This document shows, one piece after another, positions 11,110 to 22,900 of a DNA stretch of 64,000 nucleotides. The stretch is from the NCBI GenBank assembly GCA_958510875.1, contig OY294067.1, positions 31,670,912 through 31,734,911 on the forward strand, in the 5' to 3' direction. The notes under the pieces are model-generated. The model was not told the origin of the DNA. It saw only the letters and a list, made by a program, of their open reading frames with translations, and did not search any database. The DNA comes from Endomychus coccineus (lineage: Eukaryota > Arthropoda > Insecta > Coleoptera > Endomychidae). Position 1 is the stretch's first letter; every line of letters begins with the position of its first letter. The position numbers were made by a program, and so were the translations under genes.

Positions 11110-12420
11110 TGTCTGATGTGCCTTTGAAGAGGGCGAGTACATCATCTATGTATCTATACCAGAACTGAAACTATTTTTTTAGCTAATGTACAGTTCATAA
11201 TTTTCTCATCTAGATCAAACATAAAAAGGCTGCTAATAGTGGACAACGGATTACCAATAACAACACCTGAATTCTGTACATAAAATGTATTATTAAACTC
11301 ACAATAATTTTGACTTAAGCATAGGTCAAATGCAAGTTCTATTTCTTTATGAATTAAAAGGCTAAAATGTTCTTGATTAGAGATTTCATTCTGTAGTTGG
11401 AATATCTGAAAACATCAAAAGGAACTAGAAAACCATTAGTTTGTGGGGATCAGCTCTTAATGACTGGGGACGTTTTTGCCATAAGCTGATCGGTCGTCCT
11501 TTTGGGCATATCCGAATGATCTAGTTAATCTAATCTTAGTATATATATATATCAGTCTATCAATACTACCTTGACTCAAGGTTCCCAAGGTGTCATGTCA
11601 GGGTCGTTTGTTATGTAGCTTATACTAAACAATATGTTTATATTATTAGAAGGTAATCATAACATTAAACATATTGTTTGTGTATCACCTATGAATTTTT
11701 AAACATATGGATTACATACATTTAATAATAGAAATAAGGTTGTATTCTGTAATTGAGGAATTTTAGGTAATCTCGTATAGGTATGGAAGATTCCTATACA
11801 AGTTGGTATATGGTGTTTTTTGGGCTTATTATAACTATTATTCCTAATTGTGCCTGTATCTCCAAAATCAGTAAAGAATTTATTCAAATAATTTGCAATT
11901 TCCTTCTAATGTTATTTTATCTTTTGTTTCTTCATCCACTTGATATAGTTCATTTCATTAGATTTTGATTTAATTTTTCATTCACAAATATTTCATTAGT
12001 TTCTTGAGTATTACTTTTGTTTCAGAGGATGTTAAACCTGAGTATTGTTTACATGTTGATTTTTCGCACCAATCACATTTAAAAATGTTAACAACATCCT
12101 TAGAAGGTATAGCTTTGCAATATTTACTCCATTTTAAAAATACATATTTTTAATGATGTGGTACCCCTTAATTCATGTGAGTGACCCTTGTTGTAAGATA
12201 TCAGCTCCAAAGTACTGCGATCTTTAATTTTTAAGGTAGCAAAACCTAAATCAATCCATTCTTCCAATTTTAGCCAGGAATTTTTGGAATAACAATATGA
12301 TCAACTACTAGGTCACCAAACACTGTAAATATACAGCACTTGATTTCAACTTGCAAGTGAATAGAATTTCTGCATATTCCCTGGTGGAAAGGTTAAATGA
12401 CATACACAAAACTATTTCAG
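11110..12420 (-). pseudogene. Penelope-like reverse-transcriptase remnant
   Basis: Read on the minus strand, the segment near 11270-11200 gives VVIGNPLS, the degraded palm motif of Penelope-like RTs. The segment near 11170-11115 gives FWYRYIDDVLALFKGTS, with the catalytic YIDD box. These match the intact YVDD region of the element at 28762. Upstream minus-strand sequence (to about 12100-12420) contains CDWCEKSTCKQY and other broken frames that may be the element's N-terminal half. An unrelated dispersed repeat interrupts it near 11440-11530; it shares TTAATGACTGG and GCCATAAGCTGAT with 18410-18460. Many stops; inactive. Confidence 0.65.
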
Positions 12421-12526
12421 AGTTTTTGGGACTGCTTAATTTTATAGAACTTCCTAGCAGGAAGAAAGAAAACCGTTTCATTTTCTTATAACTGTATTTT
12501 TTGTCAAAATTATAATATACATTAAC

Positions 12527-15500
12527 TTATCGCTTTCTGCGAAGTTGCAGAGAATTTCTTCTAAGCCATGCAGCTCTACGCGATCCTCCAATAGTTTGAG
12601 AATATCTGTGACCCTTGCCAATTCCTCTTGATGATTTACCAGCTGAAGTCTTGCCACGCAATTCTCTGTGTTTATGGACAGCACTTACAATCCAGTTGAC
12701 CTTTGGATCACGACGAATAGCCTGCAATGATACCACAAATATATAATCATGCAAATATAATAAGATTATTGCCATAAAGTACAGCAATGAGTACATCAGT
12801 CACATCAAAATAATAGATGTAGTGCAAAGCACCCAATAATAATAATAAAGTAGATTATTTACAACCGAGTATTAATCACAACAATACATAAGTAAGGAAA
12901 ATCTGAGGGTATTCTTCAAATGTATAAAACATTTGGCATGGAAATACTATCTCTCAATAACTCTTTAGTCTCAAATCTCAAGAAATTATAAGAAATGAGG
13001 TATAGAATAGAATTTATTATCAAAAATATACATGTTGTTTGTATATTTCTTTTTGCAGACAGTGTATGATATATAACATAACATTACCCAATATAGAGAC
13101 AAATAGTACATCTTTGAGTTAAACGACAGATTAATAAGATTAATAAAGGGGAAATTATTATTTCTTCATATATTTCTAAGATGTAAAGAACAAGCTACTT
13201 ATACATATTTAATCTGGTATTCAGTTTAGAGAATCCTGCAGATCTTATTTCAAAACATGTCACATATTACCTTTTTACCACCTACGTTTATGAATAATAT
13301 TCATAAAAATAAAATATTTTCCAAGAACTGTGTAGTTCATAATTATGATATATCAAAAAAACTAATTTTATAATGGTTGTAAATACTATAATGGTCTCTA
13401 ACAGTATATAACAGAATTGAAGAAATTTTACCAATTTAAAAAAATATTTATTGGATACAAACTTTTATCATGCTGATGAATTCTATTTGGGATAATAAAT
13501 TTAATTTCTATAATGACACATTTACCAACTACAATGTAAAATGTTGTAAATCAATTGGTTTGTTTATAAATTAAGAAATTTTACCAATTTAAAAAACATT
13601 TCAAAAAATATTTATTAACCTTTTATCATGCTGATGAATTCTATTTGGGATAATAAATTTAATTTCTATAATGACACATTTACCAACTACAATGTAAAAT
13701 GTTGTAAATCAATTTGTTTGTTTGTAAATTAAGAAATTTTACCAATTTAAAAAACATTTGAAAAAATATTTATTTAAGCTTTTATCATGCTGATGAATTC
13801 TATTTGGGATAATAAATTCAATTTCTAAAATGACACATTTATCAACTACAATGTAAAATTTTGTAAATCAATTGGTTTGTTTGTAAATTAAGAAATTTTA
13901 CCAATTTAAAAAACATTTGTAAAAATATTCATTGGATAAAAACTTTAATCATGCTGATGAATTCTATTTGGAATAATAAATTCAATTTCTAAAATGACAC
14001 ATTTACCAATGAAATGTACAATTTTGTAAATTCATTGGTTTGTTTGTGAATTAAGTATATTTCTATAATACTATGATTTTATGTAATGGATTGAATAGGT
14101 TTGTTCTACAGCCTAAATTATAGATTTTCAGAATTTAAGACAAGTCTGTTTATTGAAATAATCAAAATTTCAAATTTAAAATGAATGGAATAAAACGTTC
14201 AATGAAGTTGAACTGGAAGAGTATCACAATACTATCAATTATAACAGTTTATGCGTGTAGAACCATGATTCAGTGTAAGTTATTTAAACTATGAGAAAGG
14301 ATTGTATGTAGCATTAAATTCAAGAAACGATACACGAAGAAGGGATTGATCACCTGGAAATTGTGGACTTCTTCCTAGGAATGAGTGAAGGATTTAGTGT
14401 ATCACAAAATACACAAATTATTGTACTTGAACCAGGAAAAACAGGCAGTTCATAAGAAAAGCTATGAGCAAAATATTTGATGGGATTTCCGTAATGCATA
14501 ATATGGAAAAAATGATAGATCCCAGGATGAGGGAGAAATATAAGCAACTTACCACCAGTCACCTATTTGGAGAAATGACTATATTCTTTTTATTTATTAA
14601 GGGACTATATTATATATTAAAGAGTCCAGAAGAGTATTGATATTGCATTCTGATAGTTGGGACAATTTAGACTAGTGTCATATCGCTCGCCACACGAGTT
14701 ATGTTTGAGAAAATATACAGATTGCCATCTGGTTGTAAAACAAACAGTCAGAAAATTTCGACAATCATGCGATAGAATAAATAAGTATATATTTTGAACA
14801 ACCAAGAATTATTGATAGGTTAGTTACAAATAATATATATGTAAAATATAATTTAGCTAATATAATAGTGAAAGGCAGAGAATGTTTTAGAATATAACAG
14901 AAAAAAAGAATTATTCCCTGGGACACATTATTAAAAGGGGGCATATAGTATATAGGGTAGCATTACCCAATGTACAGGCAAAGAGTACACCCTTAAGTTA
15001 AAGTCAACAACAAATAAAAGATGAAATGGATTATAAAGTTTATCCAAATATATAAATATGTTGAAATATTGGATAGCAGTAGTATGGACAATGAGGGGAA
15101 ATATTATTGGCTAAAAAATCATGAACAGAGCCACAAATACATTGGAAATCAAGTGTAATTGATAATTTTACACAAAGTATCATTGTAATAAGCTGTTTTT
15201 AATGAATTCCTGGTAATAAGGGTCTCTCATTGCCTACAAGAAAAATTCGAAATGAAATGCTCAACAAAACCTCCTAAAAACATGTTGAAATAGTTGTAAT
15301 GGAAATTGTGATTCCTAGAAACAAATGTACATTTAAATTAAATCCAAAGTACTATTTTAAATAATTGTATTTTCTGGGCTATCTATAATAAAGTTCATAG
15401 GTACTACAATTAAAAATTTCAATTCTCACTCTTTAAATAATAATTCATAACTACAATAAGCATTAACTTGCTTTTGAAATTATCAAAACAAAAAATATAC

Positions 15501-16293
15501 TATTTCAACATTTATAAGGTTTTTATCTTCAAAACTTAAATTTTGTAAAGTGATAAAATAATATGTACATTACTTACATTATGTGAAGGATCTATCAGAA
15601 TTATTTCAAAGTATTTGTAGGATGAATCCTGGGCTACCCAGTAAGAGTTCAGAACTCTTAAGCCTCCACAGCGACGTCCAACTCGTTCCTACCAAACAGA
15701 ATAATTAATTATTATAACAAAAATAAATTTAAAATGAAAACTAACTTCAGCAATAGCTTGCAGATTACGGACAGGTTTAAGCTCATTTACACCATGGCTT
15801 TTTGGTTTGCCATAAGTTGCACCCTTAGGTACTGGACGCTTGCGACCACCACGACGAACTCGAATACGGAAAATGACAAAACCTGAAAATATTTAATATG
15901 AGCACACTTATTGAAAATATGTAAACATAGGATAACATATATGTTCACTTGTGAATACTAACATGAAAAAGATAATAATTTTGGATTATAATAAAAACTC
16001 AAAAGCATATTCATACTAATATAGTTATATTCAGCAAGGTTATGATTGTACTTCACATAATTTCCTTTAATGAGATGTAACATTAAAGTACGAAATTACA
16101 ATAAGAGTAACAAAAAAATACCTTGTTTTGCTCTATATCCTAATCTGCGGGCCTTGTCAGGACGGGAAGGTCTTGGCGCACGGTGAAGCTTGGTTAATTG
16201 ACGATATTGCCATACTCGAATTCTGAGTAAGAATCTAAGAACATCACTTTGTTTCTTCCGGTACAGTTCTTGAATGTACTTGTAGGCCCCCAT
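12527..16293 (-). CDS. RpL15: 60S ribosomal protein L15, four coding exons
   Basis: Coding exons are 16293-16122, 15882-15746, 15688-15578 and 12721-12527. All junctions are GT-AG and all phases agree, giving 204 residues, the exact family length. The start [18 protein letters not shown], the middle [18 protein letters not shown] and the end [20 protein letters not shown] are diagnostic of eL15, a core protein of the large ribosomal subunit near the base of the L1 stalk and the exit tunnel. An acceptor-like TTCCAG lies 7 bases upstream of the start codon, so a non-coding first exon, expected near 16500-16650, is likely. Introns 1 and 2 are short (239 and 57 bp). Intron 3 is 2.86 kb and holds a tandem repeat at 13421-14057; the rest of it (12722-13420, 14060-15577) is AT-rich with nothing recognised. 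Confidence 0.98.
13421..14057. repeat. Tandem repeat of about 157 bp, four units, in RpL15 intron 3
   Basis: Units begin AGAAATTTTACCAATTTAAA at 13421, 13574, 13732 and 13891, a period of 153-159 bp. Each contains CATGCTGATGAATTCTATTT and ATGACACATTTA. The copies differ by small indels and substitutions, so the array is local and not newly made. It looks like a minisatellite-scale satellite seed. Confidence 0.9.
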
Positions 16294-16732
16294 ATTTCAG
16301 CCTGGAATCAAAATCTAGTCATAGAAGGTTTTTACAACACATAACCCTAAGAAACTTATATTGACAACTTTAACTAAAAATACTTCTAAAATAAGATAAA
16401 TCACATAAGTATAAATCTGCAATACTTTGTTTGCTAAGGTTTTAATTCAGGATGGTGACACTATTTTAAGAATTAAACACACAAAGTTCAAAATTATTCC
16501 TACCTACGACACGAAATATCAGAAAAAGAAGTACAAACCGCCCTGCGCAAACGCAACTCTTGCGATCTTAATAATTCCATTTTCTATGACGAGCATAGAC
16601 AGACAACATAATTTCATTCTGTGGTAACCATAGAATTTTGAATTCAAAGGTAGTAACCAGAGAGATGTCAGAAGATGCTCTTACATCTCTCTAGTAACTC
16701 GAAAATCAGTCATAGAAGGAATAGGTTATTCT

Positions 16733-17289
16733 CACGATCGTACATACAGGTCTGGGAACTCGTATGTTTGACATGGGTCTCTTACGCGTCGCCAAACTCG
16801 TAGTCCCTCGCTCAGCCACTAGCTAGCGCTTGGATCGAAGTGGTAGAGCGATTTCTTTCCGGAATCGCAAGCAGTGTTACTAAGTATTGTGTTTTGAGAG
16901 AGGAATAGAACTGTTACTCTTGTCAAAATGTATTATTCACCTTAAAAATAACTTCCCCTTTTTCGCACACCTAAAAGACCTCGTTAAAACGATTTCTTTC
17001 CGGAATCGCAAGCATCCACTTTTTTCGCATTTCCGCACTTTATGACAGAAGTTTCTTGCTTTACACTTTTGTACCCCGTTTTGCATTTCGGCACAATGCA
17101 CGGTTTCGTAATTTGTCTCTAAAAACGCAGGTATTCCTTGTGTTTACAAGTCAAGAATGACAGTTGTCAGAGAACACTCTTCGACTACTGCGCCACCCTT
17201 TTTGGTACTACGTGACAATTGACGCTTAGCGGATTCACTTCTCAAATAGGAAACAGCCTCGAGTCCCCAGACCTGTATGTACGACCGTG
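16733..17289 (-). mobile_element. P-element-type MITE carrying a THAP exon, copy 1
   Basis: The terminal inverted repeats are CACGATCGTACATACAGGTC and GACCTGTATGTACGACCGTG. The flanking 8-bp duplication is GTTATTCT on the left and GTTTTTCT on the right (7 of 8). The minus strand encodes a THAP-like fragment ([27 protein letters not shown]) followed by a possible splice donor. A THAP first exon, 8-bp duplication and TIRs of about 30 bp together point to the P superfamily. No catalytic domain remains. Confidence 0.75.
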
Positions 17290-17377
17290 GTTTTTCTTCT
17301 ATTCATTTATACGAATATGTGATATACTAAAATAAGAAACAGCCTATGCTACACTTAAAGTCGATATATGGATATTT

Positions 17378-17505
17378 GTCGGCAATGATAAAAGGAACCC
17401 AGGTTTTCAAAAGAGTAGAGATGGATAGCACGCCATCGACGGGTTTTTTCCTGACTTAGATAAGTATGGGATTCGCAAGAACCTGCAGTGACGTCATTGC
17501 CGACA
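17378..17505. mobile_element. Possible short MITE bounded by TGTCGGCAATGA
   Basis: TGTCGGCAATGA at 17378-17389 has its exact reverse complement TCATTGCCGACA at 17494-17505. The 128-bp unit has no ORF. No clear target duplication was found, so it may be a chance inverted repeat, although 12 of 12 is suggestive. Confidence 0.35.
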
Positions 17506-17519
17506 CTTAGCATTTTATT

Positions 17520-19555
17520 CCTTCCACTCGAGTTTCCCTTTTTTGTTGTTCCGATGTTTCCTATACCGTCAGTCCTATTAGTACCACGAGTGGATAACGA
17601 ATAATCTTCCGTATAGTTAATCGATTCAGCGGAGTGGACGCGTAATAATCAACGGTCGAGCTTACTGAACCCTCATTGAAAGTAAATCACCCATCAGCTG
17701 ATGTTCCACTATCGGTTTAAATTTGAAACAGATTTTGATTTTTTCTGATTAAAAGTCAATGTGGGTTGTATAGTTCCTATTTCTGTTTTGAGAATATGAA
17801 TCTCACTGCGTAGCCTACGTACATCTGCTCTTAATTCCGCATGAATCATAGAATGGATTTACACAGTATTGTTGCACTTTTTGAGAAAAGCATCTTTGTT
17901 GTAATATTATAATTCGTTATAAAAATATGCATTTAAATAAATAACTATACAAGTACCTTATTCAATTCGGTTGTAGGTTACACTATGTTTTGTCAGAGTC
18001 GAATACTCTAGCGATTAATAAATCGTTACTCTGATAAGTTTATTGATGCTTAAAATCTTTTAAAAATGCCCTATTCTACATTTTGACTCCTCTGATTTGT
18101 AATTAGTGACCCTTTGTTTAGGGACCATGTTCAGATTATCAGAACAATTTTCCGAATTTTTCCTGGATTTCCATTTCTTGACATCAAAAATATCAGTATT
18201 CAACTTAAAGTGCGAGCCCAATTCGAAAAAGCACAAAAAGTCCGAAAATGAACCAAATTTTCCGATTTTCCACTCCCCATGTCGATTTTCCGGAAAACTA
18301 ATGTCAGATTCGTGATCAGCGACCCCGAAAACGTACTACCAAACGTACCAGGGGCATTTTCAGTCCTTAATTTTCATGTATAATTTTCAATTTTTTTTTT
18401 TAAACGGTTGGTTCTTAATGACTGGAGATGGTTTGCCATAAGCTGATTCGTGGTCCTTTTGGGGGGGAGGGATTAAAACACTACGTTACGAAAGAAATGT
18501 GATGTATTGGTTTACTATTCAATACATTGTACTAACACTAATAACTTATATCTATCGCAGATAGCTGACTTACTTGACTATAACTACCGACTATATATGA
18601 CTTCTTGTAACTTGTAACTCCTAACTTAAATATCTATTCTCAAGGGAGAATCATTGTTCCTCTTCTAATAGTTCGGCGAAGGTTGGCCTACGTGCCGGCA
18701 TTGACATTCATGTTATGCAGGCCGGGTCACAGTCTCGTCGACACGTTATTTATAATGATATATAACAATAACAAATATGTGTTGTATATTTATAAACAAT
18801 AAACATACACATGACGTAAGAAAATAGAATATTGTTAATTGTCTAATTTAGGATGAATCTCTTCGGGATACCACACTGGAAGCCACTTACCGGACAAATT
18901 ATTGTTAAATGTCTTTGGGTATACACCAACCAATTTCGATATCGATCCTATAGTTTCCTCAATCCTCCACATAAAACGAAGATAAATTTGATAATTACTA
19001 TGGAATATCTATTAAAACATTTAAATGAATGGCTATTTTATCCAATGGTCAATTCCTCCCAGTTTTTGTTTTGTCCTCTAGCATGTTCCCTTCACTATGC
19101 GGTCTTTGCTTGGTTGCGATTTTTATCACTTTAGTGGAGGGTTGGCTATGAACCAATGAAATAAGTATTACATAATCTGTATCCACAATAAATAAAATAA
19201 AAAACAATTTGCAGAAGGTTGGCCTTCGAGATGTGGTAACAGCTCAGTCTGATTCATTGGCTATCCTTTGGCGGTACCATTGATACATCGAAATATTCCA
19301 TCTTGATTTTTAAAACAGGTTAAAAAATTAAGCATTCAATGCTTTTCGTGCCGAGAACGATCAATTCTTTGTAACAGAAATAGGTTCACAACGTGATTAC
19401 TCAACTCATGTATCTTATCACCATTAAAGTGACTACATGCACAAAAACTGACCAAACCTCAATCAAATTTCAAATTAACCATGTTAACAATGGCACAATT
19501 CCAGAATATAGTTTGTTATAGTTAGTATTTTCTAATGTGCATGAGTATTATTTCA
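17520..19555. other. Intergenic, no gene recognised
   Basis: A short block at 18405-18460 repeats sequence seen at 11440-11510. The block at 18305-18360 (CAGCGACCCCGAAAACG) resembles the repeat units at 42690 and 42830. Frames at 18106-18315 and 18853-19134 have no recognisable domains. No supported gene. Confidence 0.3.
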
Positions 19556-19560
19556 CATTG

Positions 19561-19760
19561 AAAAATCTTGGCTTCCGGATGAATTCCGCGTCACAATAGC
19601 ACGACTTGATGCCGACGTTTCGCCAACGATTACAGGTGACATCTTCAGGGCAGGCTTGAAGCTTGAACCTAGTTTCAGTTGTCCTGAAGATGCCACCTGT
19701 AATCGTTGGCATCAAGTCGAGCTATTGTGACGCGGAATCTATCCGGAAGTCAAGATTTTT
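19561..19760. repeat. Foldback repeat with Penelope-pLTR-like signature
   Basis: The left arm runs AAAAATCTTGGCTTCCGGAT...CCGCGTCACAATAGC...GACTTGATGCC...GATTACAGGTG. The right arm is its near-perfect reverse complement; the main difference is an extra GACGTTTCGCCAAC-type block in the left arm. CATCTTCAGG close to the centre and CGACGTTTCG in the left arm are typical of Penelope-like terminal repeats, which often lie head to head. Probably a collapsed pair of terminal repeats without the coding body. Confidence 0.55.
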
Positions 19761-19950
19761 CAAGATTAGCTATCCGCGGAAGCCTACTATTCAAGATATT
19801 ATTTCACATATCTATTGAAAGCCAGCTATGTATCATTTGATATTCAAAATTTTGAACTAACCCATTCTATTATGATAATTACAACTCAAACACACAAAAA
19901 ATATGGTTTACATTTATTATACAAAAATACATCAGTTAATTGTTAATAAA

Positions 19951-22900
19951 TCAAGAATGAATTGATTTACTTAGTACAAAATTATTATAATTACAAATTA
20001 TATCATAAAACTGATTATGATGAATTAGATTACTGGGAACTACTTGAATTATGTCATATGAGAAGGGTAAATCTGTTGGTGGTGAAATGTAGTGCCTCTC
20101 AATAATTCCAAAATATTTACGAACAGTTTTCATATGTGATGGATCTGGATCTGACAAAATCAGGGCTCCACTTAAATGAAGATACAATTTTTTAAACCCT
20201 AATGCTATCAAGAAAAAAATTCCCGCTAAAAAATTTGTAACTAAGGGAATGCCCATTATAATAATATTTTTGTTAGAAATTTGATTCACTAATTTACTAT
20301 AAAATTCCCTTTGAAATTCACTATATGTCGTAGACGAAAATGTATTCACATTTACTACCAAATAAGAATCATTTAACCTTTTAGAAGCCTCTGAAAATAG
20401 ACTCAGTTGTGTTCGCTTATTATTGAGGAATGAATTCAAGTGAATATTTGCATTATTCGTACAAAAACTTGAATGAGAAATAGTATCAAATTTTTTTCCA
20501 TATTTAACGTCAATTATTTGTATATTTAAATTGCAAGTTAGGATAGCAGGAATATTGTAGCATGTTACAAGTTGTGAATTTTCTGGAATTTCATAAAAAT
20601 TATTATTGACATCGACATATGGCACAACACGATACTGAATTGGTAACAATCTGATCTTATACTTTTTCAGATAAAAATTTGCCACCCTCAACTTTGTATG
20701 ATGTACAAAAGAGGATTGAAGGGCAGTCTTTCTCTTGAAATTGTTAATATTATTCTCAATCGTTTCTATCTGGAAGTTCATGAAAAAATCTGCACAAACA
20801 CCTACACTGGTCAAAAAACTCTCAGGTAGTTCTTCCAAATGAAACATAGATTTTTCATTATTAAAACTACCATTCTGGTATGGAATGTGCAGATCATCCC
20901 ATATCTGTTCTGCCATAGATAAGCCATGGTATCCTGTACATATAATATATACTTCTGAATTTCCTCCTTTTGATGTACATGGTTTGAAAATAGTAACATT
21001 TCCAAAACAGCAATTTAGAAGATACAAGAGGCATATAGTTGTATCTTCAAATAATGTGAAAATTTTGAGAACAAAACTTCCCCCTGCAACAATTTTCAAA
21101 ATCAGATATATTCTGGTGCGTATATATATTAGGGTGTCCGCTATTTTTTTGCGTCAAAAAATCATCACTCTCTGTTGAGATTCTGATTCTTTGACATGAA
21201 AAAAAAAATGTTCAGCTTGCCCCGTTGCAATACCGCGTGCCTTAAGAGGAATTTATCTCCCATTTAAATAACATGCAAAAAGGTTGTTTTTTCTAATTCC
21301 TGCCATGAAAAATGAGAAATTTAAGAAAACTTGAAATCATATGCGATCGGAAATTTCCCGTAGATTAAAATAGTCGGTGTAATATGGTCAAAAAATGATC
21401 TCAAATGCGCAAAAAAGCAAAAAAAACATAAGAAAAAATATTTTTTTCCAAATATCACAAACTTCTGCAACTGCAGACTTTTTACTTTCATCTATACTTT
21501 TTTCATTACGCGCCTATAACGAAAAAAACATTTCAATATTTCACAATTACTTGGTAATTTCGATTCAGTAAAAACCGGTAACTTATTGATATCGCCAATC
21601 AAATGAACATTATTTTCTAATTCAGACATATTGAATGTATTACTTCGTTTATATTAACTCGAAACAGCCACGTTGTACTCTGAGAAATCGTATGGAACTG
21701 ACGTTTACTTTTTTTTATATTAAGTGTGAGCGAAAACGAAGAAAGCGTCTCTAAAGGCAGAAATCGTAACGTTTTTTCTGTATTTTTATTTTCATAACTT
21801 TAGGAGAAACGTTACGTTTTCTGCCATTGGGGTCGCTTTCTTCATTTTCGCTTGCGCTCTGAACCCCGGTCGTACATACAGGTCTGGGGACTCGTATGTT
21901 TGACATGGGTCTCTTACGCGTCGCCAAACTCGTAGTCCCTCGCTCAGCCACTAGCTAGCGCTTGGATCGGAGTGGTAAAACGATTTCTTTCCGGAACCGC
22001 AAGCAGTGTTACCAAGTATCCTGATGTATTACTCACCTTAAAAATAACTTCCCCTTTTTCGTTATACATGCTCGCACACATAAAAGACTTCGTCAAAACG
22101 ATTCCTATCCGGAATCGCAAGCATCCATTTTTTCGCATCTTTCGGCTTTAAAAACAGAAGTTTTTTGCTTTACACTTTTGTACCATGTTTTGCATTTCGG
22201 CACAATGCACAGTTTCGTAATTTGTTTCTAAAAACGCAGGTATTCCTTGTGTTTACAACTTAAGAATGACAGTTGTCAGAGAATACTCTCACGTGACGTC
22301 TTTTGGTACTACGCGACAGTCGACGCTTAGCGGTCCCACTTTTCACATAGGAAACAGCCCCGAGTTTCCAGACCTGTATGTACGACCGTGCTCTGGACAA
22401 ATAGAGTACGGACAGCTGTTCTGTCATCAAGACGTCACGATATGCGCGCGGAATTTGAAACTGTTTCCTCGATACGAACAATTTTCATTAAAAAAAAATC
22501 ATTCCGGAACCGCAAGCAGTGTTACTAAGTATCCTGATTTGAGAGAGGAATAGAACTGTTACTCTTGTCAAAATGTGTTACTCACCTTAAAAATAACTTC
22601 CCCTTTTTCGTCATACATACTCACACACATAAAAGACCTCGTTAAAACGATTTCTATCCGGAATCGCAAGCATCCACTTTTTTCGCATTTCCGCATCTTT
22701 CGGCACTTTAAAAACAGAAGTTTCTTGCTTCACACTTTTGTACCACGTTTTGCATTTCGGCACAATGCACAGTTTCGTAATTTGTTTCTAAAAACGCAGG
22801 TGTTCCTTGTGTTTACAACTTAAGAATGACAGTTGTCAGAGAATACTCTCACGTGACGTCTTTTGGTACTACGCGACGCGACAGTCGACGCTCAGCGGTC

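Noticed and set aside
13421..14057. CRISPR-like regular repeats
   Set aside because: Units of about 157 bp follow each other without unique spacers, in an intron of a eukaryotic ribosomal protein gene; a tandem satellite explains them.
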